Virus record (IMG/VR): IMGVR_UViG_3300025264_000059
Location: 1 to 32,575 of that record
Source: a virus
Reading direction: 5' to 3' (one strand)
Length of the DNA stretch: 32,575 nt
Shown: in pieces, positions 15,681-23,903 of the stretch
How the letters are laid out: the number at the start of each line of letters is the position of its first letter
Position numbering within the stretch: position 1 is the stretch's first letter
The notes under the pieces: generated by a model
What the model was told of the DNA's origin: nothing
Databases searched by the model: none
What the model saw: the letters and a program-made list of their open reading frames with translations, nothing else
Program-made: the position numbers and the translations under genes

Positions 15681-15956
15681 ATGGCTAGTAATAAGAATGC
15701 TCTAGCAATGTGTGATACATGTGGATTTGTGTATGCACATAGAGTTATGAAAATGAATAGTTATGGGATGCTGGTATGCCCACAAGATTATGAAGGTCAG
15801 TATGACTTGAAGAATCATCCTCAGAATAAAGTACCTGATGTTAGAGACAACCCGGCAATACGTAACCCTCGTCCTGATGATGGTGGCAGATTTATAGATT
15901 GGCAAAACTGCACCAGTAATTGGGATTCAGAAGATAGATGGTGGCAAACAATATGA
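15681..15956 (+). CDS. zinc-ribbon-like small protein
   Basis: A 91-residue protein with CDTCGF (Cys11, Cys14), an aromatic and basic hairpin of about 18 residues, then VCPQDYEG (Cys33) and LKNHPQNK (His46). The spacing resembles a treble-clef or zinc-ribbon knuckle, but the second CxxC is incomplete: CPQD has Asp in place of the second Cys, so His20, Asp36 or His46 may supply the fourth ligand. The following NPRPDDGGRFIDWQNC segment is Asp/Gly/Trp-rich. Such proteins accompany connector genes in related marine phages as I recall. Its stop overlaps the fibre gene start by ATGA. Confidence 0.68.
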   Translation: MASNKNALAMCDTCGFVYAHRVMKMNSYGMLVCPQDYEGQYDLKNHPQNKVPDVRDNPAIRNPRPDDGGRFIDWQNCTSNWDSEDRWWQTI

Positions 15957-18900
15957 GCACATTAACAGGAAGACAAATATCAGATACATATAAGCAGCTA
16001 ATTAAACTGGCTGTAAGTGCCAATGCTGGTGTCTCTGCTGATCTTACACAGATACAAACAGGTGATGGTACAAATATAGCTTTCCAGTTAGCAACTGGAG
16101 CAGCAAAGGCAACAGGTACATTTGGAGTAGACGGTAATGCTTCTGTATCTGGTAACATACAAATAGGTGGTACAGTATCTATTGATGGTGCCAATGTTGC
16201 AGCACCTAATGCAAAAGTGTGTGCCTCTGCCTTTTACGGTGATGGGTCCAATATTACAGGTGTTAATTCCAGTGTAGGTGGGAATGTCTGTGTAGGAAAT
16301 ATATCCGTAGTAGGTAATGCATATGTAAGTGGTACATCCCAATTTGTAAGTAAGGTAGAATTTGATGACGATGTATGTGTAAGTGGTAATACTGTACTCG
16401 TAGGTAACTTGACCGTAGGTGGAACTACCACCATTGGTGGTGCAGCTAGTATAGCAGGAGCCTTGAGTGTAGGAGGAGCTACGAACTTACTCAGTACACT
16501 TACAGCAGTAGGTAAGGCTGAGTTTGATGACGATGTATGTGTAAGTGGTAACACTGTACTTGTAGGTAACTTGGCCGTAGGTGGAACTACTACTTTAGGA
16601 GGAGCAGTTAGTATAGCTGGTGCTCTTAGTGTAGGTGGTGCTGCTCGTTTTGCGAGTACCGTAACTATCGCAGGTAATGCTAGAATAGCTGGGACAGCAC
16701 ATATTACTGGTAAAACAGACTTTGATGGAGATGTATGTGTATCAGGAAATTCAAGAGTTGTAGGTAACTTAACTGTAGATGGTACAGCTACCATAGGTGG
16801 TGCCGTAACAATGGCAGATTCACTTGGTGTTGGTGGAGCTTTATCCGTAGTTGGAAATGTATCTATGGGTGGTAATCTAAATATAGCAGGTACTGTAACG
16901 ATAGCAGGTACAGGTATACAAGCAGCCAATGCAAAGGTATGTGCTTCTGCTTTCTACGGTGATGGATCTAATTTAACAAATGTTCCAGCTTCCGGTAATG
17001 TTTCTGTTTCAGCTTTACGTGTAACAGGTAATGTTACGATTGGTGGAAATGTTAGTGTAGCAGGTGCTGTTAATTTCCTAAGTACAGCTACTGTATCTGG
17101 AGCCACTGGTTTCCTAAATACAGTACGTGTATCAGGAGCAACATCATTAGCAAGTACTCTTGATGTAGCAGGTAATACATCTCTTGGTGGTACACTGGCA
17201 CAAACAGGTATAGCTACCTTTGCTGCCAAGGCAGAGTTTGATGATGATGTATGTGTGTCAGGTAATACAGTTCTAGTAGGTAACTTAGCAGTAGGTGGTA
17301 CTACAACTATAACAGGTGCAGTTAGTCTTGCCAGTACATTAAGTGTAGGAGGGGCAGCTAATTTTGCATCTACTGTAACCATAGCAGGTACAAATGTACA
17401 GGCTGCAAATGCAAAGGTTTGTGCTTCTGCTTTTTATGGTGATGGATCTAATCTTTCAAATGTTCCTGCTGCTATTACAGGTAATATATCAGTTAATAAT
17501 GCTACTATAGGTGGAAACTTATATGTAGGTGGTACGGCAACTATAGTTGGTAATACAACTCTGACTGCCAATCTTGGAGTAGGTGGTACACTTACAGCCG
17601 TAGGTAAGGCAGAGTTTGACGATGACGTATGTGTGTCAGGTAATACAGTTCTCGTAGGTAATCTGGCAGTTGGAGGTACAACAACAATTGCTGGTGCTGT
17701 TAGTCTTGCAAGTACATTAAGTGTTGGAGGGGCTGCTCACTTTGCCTCCACTGTGACCATAGCTGGTAACACTACACTTACAGGTACATTAGGTGTAGGA
17801 GGTATTGCTACCTTTGCATCTAAGGTAGAGTTTGATGATGATGTATGTGTAAGTGGTAATTCAATACTAGTAGGTAATCTAACTGTAGGTGGTACAACTA
17901 CCATAGGTGGAGCAGTTAGCATAGCAGGTGCTCTCAGTGTAGGAGGTGCTGCTCACTTTGCATCAACAGTTACCATAGCAGGTAATACAACTCTAACAGG
18001 TACATTAGGTGTAGGAGGTGCTGCTACTTTTGCATCCACAGTTACCATAGCAGGTAATACAACTCTAACTGGTAATTTAGGAGTAGGTGGTACAGCTACC
18101 ATAGTAGGTAAAGCAGAGTTTGATGACGATGTTTGTGTATCAGGTAACTCTATTTTAGTAGGTAACTTAACCGTAGGAGGTACTACTACTATAGGAGGTG
18201 CTACTAGTATAGCAGGAGCTTTGAGTGTAGGTGGAGCTACCAATCTTCTAAGTACATTAACTGTAGCAGGTAAAGCAGAATTTGATGATGCAGTCTGTGT
18301 CTCAGGTAACACAATACTTGTTGGTAATCTAACTGTAGGTGGTACAACAACTATAGGTGGTGCTGTTAGTATATCAGGAGCTTTAAGTGTAGGTGGTGCT
18401 GCTAACTTTGCCTCTACTGTTACAGTAGCAGGTGCTACTCATCTTCAAAGTACTGTATCTGTTAATGGAGTCATGACTCTTAATAATAATTTAGATATGC
18501 AAGACGATGATAAAATTCTTTTAGGTACACATGATGATCTTCAGATTTATCATGATGGTTCACATTCTTATATCTCTGATGTCGATACTGGTTCTTTAAT
18601 TATCAAAGCAACTGATCTTTATTTACAGGATGCTGACGGTGATAGGTTTTTATTCGGAGATCAGGGTGGGGCAGTAGAGCTTTATCATAATGCAAGTGCA
18701 AGACTTACGACAACAGCAAATGGAGCTACTATAACTGGAACTTTACTTGCTACTACAGATACGGACACAACTAATTCTGGTGATGTACGACTAGACTACA
18801 GCACAAATCAGAATTTTGTCCTTACGTTTACAGGTAATGTTGTTCTTACCAATCCAACTACAGAGCAGGTAGGACAATCTGGAATTATAGTTTGTATTCA

Positions 18901-19066
18901 GGATGGAACAGGTTCAAGAACCTTGAGTTTAGGAACTGACTATGAGACTGCTGGTGGTGCAGGTATAACTCTCAGTACTGCTGGTAATGCTGTAGATGTT
19001 ATACCATACTTTGTTAAAGCATCAGGAAGTATTCAACTTGGTGCAGTACAGAAAGCATTTAGCTAA
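15953..19066 (+). CDS. large repetitive tail fibre/tailspike-like protein
   Basis: A predicted receptor-binding fibre of 1037 residues. The start at 15953 (MSTLTGRQISDTYKQLIKLA) is preferred over an in-frame ATG five codons upstream because of the ATGA overlap with the preceding stop; the 'LTGxQIxDTYK' opening is typical of such fibres. Residues about 132-832 consist of Gly/Thr/Val/Ser-rich beta-repeat units. These include eight copies of an F-D-x-x-V-C-V-S-G-N unit (usually EFDDDVCVSGN), three ANAKVCASAFYGDGSN-like units (the widespread 'FxGDGSxL' motif), and many T-V/I-A-G-N and L-S-V-G-G-A steps. This suggests a beta-helix or triple-beta-helix shaft. The head at about 850-950 has DDLQIYHDGSHSYI. 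The C-terminal module from about 950 resembles that of the fibre at 22960. Confidence 0.82.
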   Translation: MSTLTGRQISDTYKQLIKLAVSANAGVSADLTQIQTGDGTNIAFQLATGAAKATGTFGVDGNASVSGNIQIGGTVSIDGANVAAPNAKVCASAFYGDGSNITGVNSSVGGNVCVGNISVVGNAYVSGTSQFVSKVEFDDDVCVSGNTVLVGNLTVGGTTTIGGAASIAGALSVGGATNLLSTLTAVGKAEFDDDVCVSGNTVLVGNLAVGGTTTLGGAVSIAGALSVGGAARFASTVTIAGNARIAGTAHITGKTDFDGDVCVSGNSRVVGNLTVDGTATIGGAVTMADSLGVGGALSVVGNVSMGGNLNIAGTVTIAGTGIQAANAKVCASAFYGDGSNLTNVPASGNVSVSALRVTGNVTIGGNVSVAGAVNFLSTATVSGATGFLNTVRVSGATSLASTLDVAGNTSLGGTLAQTGIATFAAKAEFDDDVCVSGNTVLVGNLAVGGTTTITGAVSLASTLSVGGAANFASTVTIAGTNVQAANAKVCASAFYGDGSNLSNVPAAITGNISVNNATIGGNLYVGGTATIVGNTTLTANLGVGGTLTAVGKAEFDDDVCVSGNTVLVGNLAVGGTTTIAGAVSLASTLSVGGAAHFASTVTIAGNTTLTGTLGVGGIATFASKVEFDDDVCVSGNSILVGNLTVGGTTTIGGAVSIAGALSVGGAAHFASTVTIAGNTTLTGTLGVGGAATFASTVTIAGNTTLTGNLGVGGTATIVGKAEFDDDVCVSGNSILVGNLTVGGTTTIGGATSIAGALSVGGATNLLSTLTVAGKAEFDDAVCVSGNTILVGNLTVGGTTTIGGAVSISGALSVGGAANFASTVTVAGATHLQSTVSVNGVMTLNNNLDMQDDDKILLGTHDDLQIYHDGSHSYISDVDTGSLIIKATDLYLQDADGDRFLFGDQGGAVELYHNASARLTTTANGATITGTLLATTDTDTTNSGDVRLDYSTNQNFVLTFTGNVVLTNPTTEQVGQSGIIVCIQDGTGSRTLSLGTDYETAGGAGITLSTAGNAVDVIPYFVKASGSIQLGAVQKAFS
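16348..18450 (+). repeat. tandem and interspersed repeats encoding fibre units
   Basis: About 2.1 kb of imperfect repeats inside the fibre gene. Eight units carry the phrase encoding F-D-x-x-V-C-V-S-G-N-(T/S)-x-x-V-G-N-L, mostly spaced unevenly because other repeat types intervene. Copies usually differ at synonymous codon positions, so most duplications look old and selected at the protein level. A later pair, 17957-18028 and 18029-18100, is a 72-bp (24-codon) direct repeat with only two mismatches in its first 45 bases, indicating a recent duplication. Interpreted as coding repeats, not a CRISPR or regulatory array. Confidence 0.85.
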
Positions 19067-19578
19067 TGCCAGTATTTGGAACACAGATGTTTGGTAGTGG
19101 CTCTACCAGTACATCTTATAGATATTGGAGATTCAATGTTACGGATAGTTACGCAACCCACGGCACAGATCCACCCAATGAAGTTGCTGTAGGTCAGGTA
19201 AAACTTTTCGTTGACACTACACAATATCCTACGTCCAACATGACTGACAACACCTCTCCCTCGCCATTGGTAGCGTCTGCATCTTCTCAAGACAGCGCTC
19301 CAGCTTATGCATACCAAGCTTTTAACTCTGGTGGTACAGAATGGTCATCGCAGTTTGAGGAAGAGTTCCCGCAATGGGTGCAGGTGGATTTGGGCAGTGG
19401 AAACGAGATCGCCATTACTTCGTATAAGATAAAGGCAGGTGAAGACGGTAAAGAAGGTAATGGGCCAAAATCATGGACTTTGCAAGCATCAAATGACAAT
19501 TCTGAGTTTGATACACTGGATACGCAAACAGATGTCGGTGCTTGGTCTGAAAACCAAGAACGAACATATACTATTTAA
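19066..19578 (+). CDS. F5/8-type-C (discoidin-like) galactose-binding protein
   Basis: A 170-residue protein matching the coagulation factor 5/8 type C pattern: YRYWRFNVTD (about 18-28), EVAVGQVKLFVD, SSQDSAPAYAYQAFNSGGTEW (about 73-93, the 'A.D.....TAW' spike region), PQWVQVDLGSG (102-112), then ITSYKIKAGED and PKSWTLQASNDNSEFDTLDT. The fold typically binds carbohydrate or other cell-surface ligands, so a receptor-binding accessory protein is likely. The domain usually ends in an aromatic 'YRYYRL' strand that is missing here: the sequence stops at RTYTI, so the end appears shortened. It starts in TAATG with the fibre stop, implying co-translation and probably co-assembly. Confidence 0.72.
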   Translation: MPVFGTQMFGSGSTSTSYRYWRFNVTDSYATHGTDPPNEVAVGQVKLFVDTTQYPTSNMTDNTSPSPLVASASSQDSAPAYAYQAFNSGGTEWSSQFEEEFPQWVQVDLGSGNEIAITSYKIKAGEDGKEGNGPKSWTLQASNDNSEFDTLDTQTDVGAWSENQERTYTI

Positions 19579-19590
19579 TAGGAGTAAATT

Positions 19591-20157
19591 ATGTGGAGAG
19601 AAATCGAAACAGGAAATATTATAAGAGAAGGTTCTTCATGGAAAGATGTCAATAATATACGACATCCAAGGAACTGGCACATCTGGAGTGAAGATGAGAA
19701 GAAAGCTGCTGGTCTGGAAGAGCTAACTCCTGATCCTATTCCCAATAATATTACATGGTCATTTACACAAGACGAGGCTGGTAAGGTAACAAAGATAGCT
19801 AAGAAGTTAGATGATGAAAATACTACAGATGAAAATGGTAATCTAGTAAAGGATGATAAAGGAAATCAGAGGATTACTCGTGGAGTTAAATCTGTTTTAA
19901 TTGAACGAGTAAAGGATCAGCAAGGTAATCTTTTATCTCAAACTGATTGGGCTATTATTCGTAAAGCTGATAATGGAACTGCTATTCCAAGTAATATTCA
20001 AACTTGGAGAGATGCCATTCGTACTAAAGCTACAGAGATGGAGAATGCTATTAATAATGCAGTAGATACAGAAGCAATAGAAGCCTTGTTTTTAGTAACA
20101 GATAGTGAAGGTAATGTAACAGGTATTCTATATGATTGGCCTGAGTTAGAAAAATAA
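19591..20157 (+). CDS. putative tail-fibre assembly chaperone
   Basis: A 188-residue protein. Its C-terminal part, with SQTDWAIIRKADNGTAIPSN (about 130-150) and a following helix from TWRDAIRTKA, resembles the DUF4376/tail-assembly-chaperone pattern ('QTDW-IRK-TG-AIPS-V'), a common neighbour of tail fibres. The N-terminal segment (GSSWKDVNNIRHPRNWHIWS) is Trp/His-rich, and the middle is acidic and Asn/Lys-rich (DENGNLVKDDKGNQR). It lies between two adhesin genes and has a good AGGAG ribosome-binding site. Its likely job is to help the adjacent fibre or adhesin fold or trimerise. Family placement is from memory. Confidence 0.68.
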   Translation: MWREIETGNIIREGSSWKDVNNIRHPRNWHIWSEDEKKAAGLEELTPDPIPNNITWSFTQDEAGKVTKIAKKLDDENTTDENGNLVKDDKGNQRITRGVKSVLIERVKDQQGNLLSQTDWAIIRKADNGTAIPSNIQTWRDAIRTKATEMENAINNAVDTEAIEALFLVTDSEGNVTGILYDWPELEK

Positions 20158-20158
20158 A

Positions 20159-22567
20159 ATGAGTATTTTTACTAATCATATGATGGTAGCAGCAGTAAGA
20201 GCTGGAGCAGCTACTACATATACTATTGATAATTCTTGTATTTTTGATTTTGCTTCCAATTCATATATGACACGGACTCCCAGTTCTTCTAGTAATAGAA
20301 CAACATGGACTATCAGCTTCTGGTTTAAATTATGTACAAGAGCAAATGATACTTCTGGAGGAATAGTCTTATTTAAAGCAGGTACTACTGAAATTAAAAT
20401 ATCAGATACTGATGATAAATTCTATGTAAGTGATGGCACTATATTTAAAACTACCAATGGAGTTTTTAGAGATTTTACAGCTTGGAACCATATAGTTATA
20501 GCTGCTGATACAACAAGTGGAACAGCAGGTAATAGATTAAAATTATATGTAAATGGTGAAATAGCATCATTGGCAACTGATACAGCTCCAGATGAGGATT
20601 TTGCATTTGATGTAAATAATACTGAAGCACATCAAATTGGAAGAGAAGGTGCCAATTATATGGATGGGTACATAGCTGAATTTTATTTAATAGATGGTAC
20701 ACAAAAAGAAGCAGCAGACTTTGGAGAAACAAATACTAAAGGTATTTGGATTCCAAAAGAATATAGTGGAAGTTATGGTACTAATGGATTCTTATTAGAT
20801 TTTGAATCCAGTGGAGATTTAGGTAATGATGTTAGTGGTAATAATAATGATTTTAGTTTAAGTAATATAGATTCTAACGATCAATCATCAGATACACCTA
20901 CTAAGAATCATTGTACATGGAATGCAACTGATAACTTAGAAGATACTACTACATTATCACAAGGTAATAAACGATTTGTAAATAGTGGTGGAGCACAAGA
21001 TTCAGCTAAAGGAACATTTTTTCCCACTACTGGTAAATGGTATTGGGAAGTTAAATGGACAGCTACATCATCTACTGCTGGTGGGCTAGTAGGAATAAGT
21101 CAATGTGATGTACAGTCAAATCACGAACTAGGTAGTACTTCTAAGCATGGTACAGGTGATAGTCTTGGCTATAGATCATTTGATGGAAAAACATATAGAA
21201 ATAATACACTTGCTGACTTTGGAGATACATGGGATATAGGAGATATTATAAGTGTAGCTTTAGATGCTACTAATGGTTTTATATATTTTGGAAAGAATAA
21301 TACATGGCAGAACTCAGGAGATCCTACATCTGGATCAAGTGGAACAGGGGCAGCATATACAATAAGTTCTACATTAGTTAATGGAGGAGGATGGGGTCCA
21401 GCAGTTTGTAATGAATCATCGGTAATATTCGATGCATACTTTGCTGAAGCAGAGTGGAATTATGATGCTCCCACTGGTTTCCTAGCATTGAATACAACTA
21501 ATTTAGATGCACCCGTAGTAACAGATCCATCTACTAATTTTCAAGTAGCTACTTATACAGGTAATGGAAGTACACAATCTATTACTTTTGGTGGTAATTC
21601 TAATATGCAACCAGATTTAGTATGGGCAAAGAGTAGAAGTAATGCTGATGATCATGTTTTTCAAGATGCAGCTAGAGGAGTTGGAAAGGCTCTCTTCTGG
21701 AATAATACAGATACAGAAGATGCTGTAACGGATGCTGTAACATCTTTTGATACAGATGGTTTTGCACTTGGAGATGGTAGTGAATTGTCAGCAGGAACAA
21801 TTAATACAAGTAGTAGAACGTATGTGGCATGGAACTGGGCTGCTGGTAATACAGGAGCATCCAATACAGATGGTACTATAAATACAACGACAACATATGT
21901 AGACACAACGGCTGGAATTAGTATTGGTACATATACTGGAACAGGAAGTGCAGCAACTGTTGGACATGGTTTAGGAGTTACTCCAACTACTGTGTGGATA
22001 TTTCCTCGTAGTAATGGAACTAATCATCTTGCATCAAATTGGGAAACAGGGATTTCTGTCTATAGTGAAAAGTGGAAACTTCAAGATACTGATGGAGCAG
22101 AAAGTTCTTCTGGTCACGTCACAGGAGCATCTTCAACAACCTTTACATTGGGAACAGATGTTAATGTAAATGGATCAAGTAGAACTTATGCAGCTTATGC
22201 ATTTGTAGAAGTAGTAGGATTTTCCAAGTTTGGAACTTATACAGGAGAAGGAGAAACAGATGGCCCATATGCATTCTGTGGCTTTTCTCCTGAGATGGTT
22301 ATGATGAAATTTGATGGTGATGGTGAAGATTGGGTTATTTTTGATAGAGCAAGAGATACATATAATCCAGCAACAAAGTATATATATCCAAATGATTCAG
22401 CAGCAGAAGCAACTGATAGTACTATTGTAATAGACTTTCTTTCCAATGGTTTTAAACCACGAGGAACAGATGATCGAATAAATAAAAATGATGGTATTTT
22501 TATATTTGCAGCTTTTGCCAAGCATCCTTTTGGTGGAAGTGGAGTAGCACCCACTCTAGCAATATAA
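20159..22567 (+). CDS. LamG/SPRY-domain adhesin (tail fibre-type)
   Basis: An 802-residue beta-rich protein with three regions. Residues about 27-214 are a concanavalin-like laminin G domain (WTISFWFKLCTR, AWNHIVIAAD, LKLYVNGEIA, YMDGYIAEFYLIDGT). Residues about 290-447 are SPRY-like (KWYWEVKW, GLVGISQCD, DIISVALDATNGFIYFGKN, WGPAVC). Residues about 457-800 resemble the DUF7483 fibre domain (DLVWAKSR, YVAWNWAAGN, GVTPTTVWIFPRS, YAAYAFVEVVGFSKFGTYTG, FLSNGFKPRG, IFIFAAFAKHPFGG). Such combinations form host-recognition proteins of marine phages. Carbohydrate binding is likely but the ligand cannot be predicted. The start ATG follows the preceding stop by one base and has a weak ribosome-binding site, suggesting coupled re-initiation. 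Confidence 0.82.
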   Translation: MSIFTNHMMVAAVRAGAATTYTIDNSCIFDFASNSYMTRTPSSSSNRTTWTISFWFKLCTRANDTSGGIVLFKAGTTEIKISDTDDKFYVSDGTIFKTTNGVFRDFTAWNHIVIAADTTSGTAGNRLKLYVNGEIASLATDTAPDEDFAFDVNNTEAHQIGREGANYMDGYIAEFYLIDGTQKEAADFGETNTKGIWIPKEYSGSYGTNGFLLDFESSGDLGNDVSGNNNDFSLSNIDSNDQSSDTPTKNHCTWNATDNLEDTTTLSQGNKRFVNSGGAQDSAKGTFFPTTGKWYWEVKWTATSSTAGGLVGISQCDVQSNHELGSTSKHGTGDSLGYRSFDGKTYRNNTLADFGDTWDIGDIISVALDATNGFIYFGKNNTWQNSGDPTSGSSGTGAAYTISSTLVNGGGWGPAVCNESSVIFDAYFAEAEWNYDAPTGFLALNTTNLDAPVVTDPSTNFQVATYTGNGSTQSITFGGNSNMQPDLVWAKSRSNADDHVFQDAARGVGKALFWNNTDTEDAVTDAVTSFDTDGFALGDGSELSAGTINTSSRTYVAWNWAAGNTGASNTDGTINTTTTYVDTTAGISIGTYTGTGSAATVGHGLGVTPTTVWIFPRSNGTNHLASNWETGISVYSEKWKLQDTDGAESSSGHVTGASSTTFTLGTDVNVNGSSRTYAAYAFVEVVGFSKFGTYTGEGETDGPYAFCGFSPEMVMMKFDGDGEDWVIFDRARDTYNPATKYIYPNDSAAEATDSTIVIDFLSNGFKPRGTDDRINKNDGIFIFAAFAKHPFGGSGVAPTLAI

Positions 22568-22592
22568 AAAATAAGGTGAGGAAATATCAACG

Positions 22593-22949
22593 ATGAGAAC
22601 ATTGTTAATTACTATTTTTCTAATTATAAGTTTAGGTTTAATATTTATATTTACATCTAAATCAAGTAGTCAGGATAATGATAGTAAACCAGAAAATATT
22701 TTTCCACGAACATTTCAAAAGAAGATGATATGTTCTGAAAGTAATTTTGTACATAAGGATTTAGAAGATAGATTTCAGCAAAAGAAAGTTTGGTGGGGAT
22801 TAACAAGTAATAATGATCTTGCCGAATTATTTGTAAATTTAAATACAGGAAGATGGTCTTTGATAATATCAAATACAGATAATGTAACATGTGGACTTAT
22901 TGGAGGAGAAATGAGTGTTCCCTATGATAAGAATCCATACTTTAAGTAG
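22593..22949 (+). CDS. small secreted or membrane-anchored protein
   Basis: A 118-residue protein whose first 21 residues are a hydrophobic helix with an N-terminal Arg (MRTLLITIFLIISLGLIFIF), a signal anchor or signal peptide; no lipobox Cys is visible. The soluble part has two Cys (Cys47 and Cys100), possibly a disulfide in the periplasm, and a segment AELFVNLNTGRWSLIIS then TCGLIGGEM. I recall similar small secreted proteins in marine bacteria and their phages, but their function is not known to me. A lysis, exclusion or envelope role is possible. It has a GAGGAAAT ribosome-binding site and lies between two fibre-type genes. Confidence 0.68.
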   Translation: MRTLLITIFLIISLGLIFIFTSKSSSQDNDSKPENIFPRTFQKKMICSESNFVHKDLEDRFQQKKVWWGLTSNNDLAELFVNLNTGRWSLIISNTDNVTCGLIGGEMSVPYDKNPYFK

Positions 22950-22959
22950 GAGTTGAATA

Positions 22960-23901
22960 ATGGCATCAAGTTATACTAGTCGAATACGGCTAACAAAACA
23001 AGGAGATGGTGACAATCCCAATACGTGGGGTACTGTTCTTAATAACCAAGTCATTGATCTGGTAGACGATGCTATTGCTTCTTATACAACAGTATCAATC
23101 GGGTCAGCAGCTACAGTTACTTTGACAGAAAATGAAGGTTCAGAAGATCAATCTCGTTCTGCCATACTACATTTTAAAGGATCAGTAGGAGGTTCTCATA
23201 ATACTATATCATTAATTATACCTGCTAAATCTAAACAATATGTAGTTAATAATGCAGTATCAGCTAATACTACAGCATCAGACATTGTTAAGATGAAGAC
23301 TGCTGGTGGTGATGGTTATGATATTCCACTTGGTTCTGTTGGATTAGTTGTATGTGATGGTACATCCGTTCTACCAACTAATGCAAAAGGATTTAGTTTA
23401 GGTACAGCAGCCAGTGCAGATATCGGAGTATGTGCAACTAATGTACCTGATACTTCTCTTGCTGATATACGATATCTAAGAGTATCTACTTCCTCCAATG
23501 TTTCTTTAATAGGAAGTAAATTTATCGTAGGTGCTTCGGTAACTACTCCCGGTAATTTTGTTATAGGTACAAATGCAAGAGCATATAATCCAATAGTAAC
23601 AATTACAGATGCTGCTTGTATTAGTATTAATATGGCTCTGGGAAATAACTTCTTAGTTACCGTGGGAGGAAATAGAACTTTAAAGAAACCTGCCAATTGT
23701 ACAGTAGGACAAGGTGGAAATATATATTTTATACAGGATGGCACAGGTGATCGAACTTTAAGTTATAATACAGCTTGGCAATTTGTATCAGCTTCTGTAC
23801 CTAGTTTAAGTACAGGTGCTGCTGATGTAGATATGCTTGTATATAATGCACGAAGTAGTGCAACAATTGATGCAGTACTACTCAAGAACTTTGATAGGTA
23901 A
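22960..23901 (+). CDS. tail fibre protein
   Basis: A 313-residue protein with an N-terminal fibre-attachment-like segment (YTSRIRLTKQGDGDNPNTWG) common to marine-phage fibres. A beta-rich middle region (about 60-240) includes TAGGDGYDIPLGSVGLVVCD. The C-terminal module from about 235 contains FLVTVGGNRTLKKP, IYFIQDGTGDRTLSYN and SLSTGAADVDMLVYN. The last part parallels the end of the long fibre (GQSGIIVCIQDGTGSRTLSL ... LSTAGNAVDVIPYFV), so the two fibres share a C-terminal module that may bind a common partner or trimerise. A good ribosome-binding site (AGTAGGAGTTG) precedes it. Confidence 0.76.
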   Translation: MASSYTSRIRLTKQGDGDNPNTWGTVLNNQVIDLVDDAIASYTTVSIGSAATVTLTENEGSEDQSRSAILHFKGSVGGSHNTISLIIPAKSKQYVVNNAVSANTTASDIVKMKTAGGDGYDIPLGSVGLVVCDGTSVLPTNAKGFSLGTAASADIGVCATNVPDTSLADIRYLRVSTSSNVSLIGSKFIVGASVTTPGNFVIGTNARAYNPIVTITDAACISINMALGNNFLVTVGGNRTLKKPANCTVGQGGNIYFIQDGTGDRTLSYNTAWQFVSASVPSLSTGAADVDMLVYNARSSATIDAVLLKNFDR

Positions 23902-23903
23902 AT

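Noticed and set aside
16234-18312. Long minus-strand reading frames (16234-16929, 16954-17382, 17953-18312) rich in Pro, Val and Thr
   Set aside because: They are antisense shadows of the fibre repeats: the Gly/Thr-rich repeat codons read as Pro/Val-rich on the other strand. No ribosome-binding site or strand switch supports them.
16348-18450. Regularly recurring repeats that might be read as a CRISPR array
   Set aside because: The repeats are in one open frame, vary at synonymous positions, are not palindromic and have no uniform spacers or cas genes.
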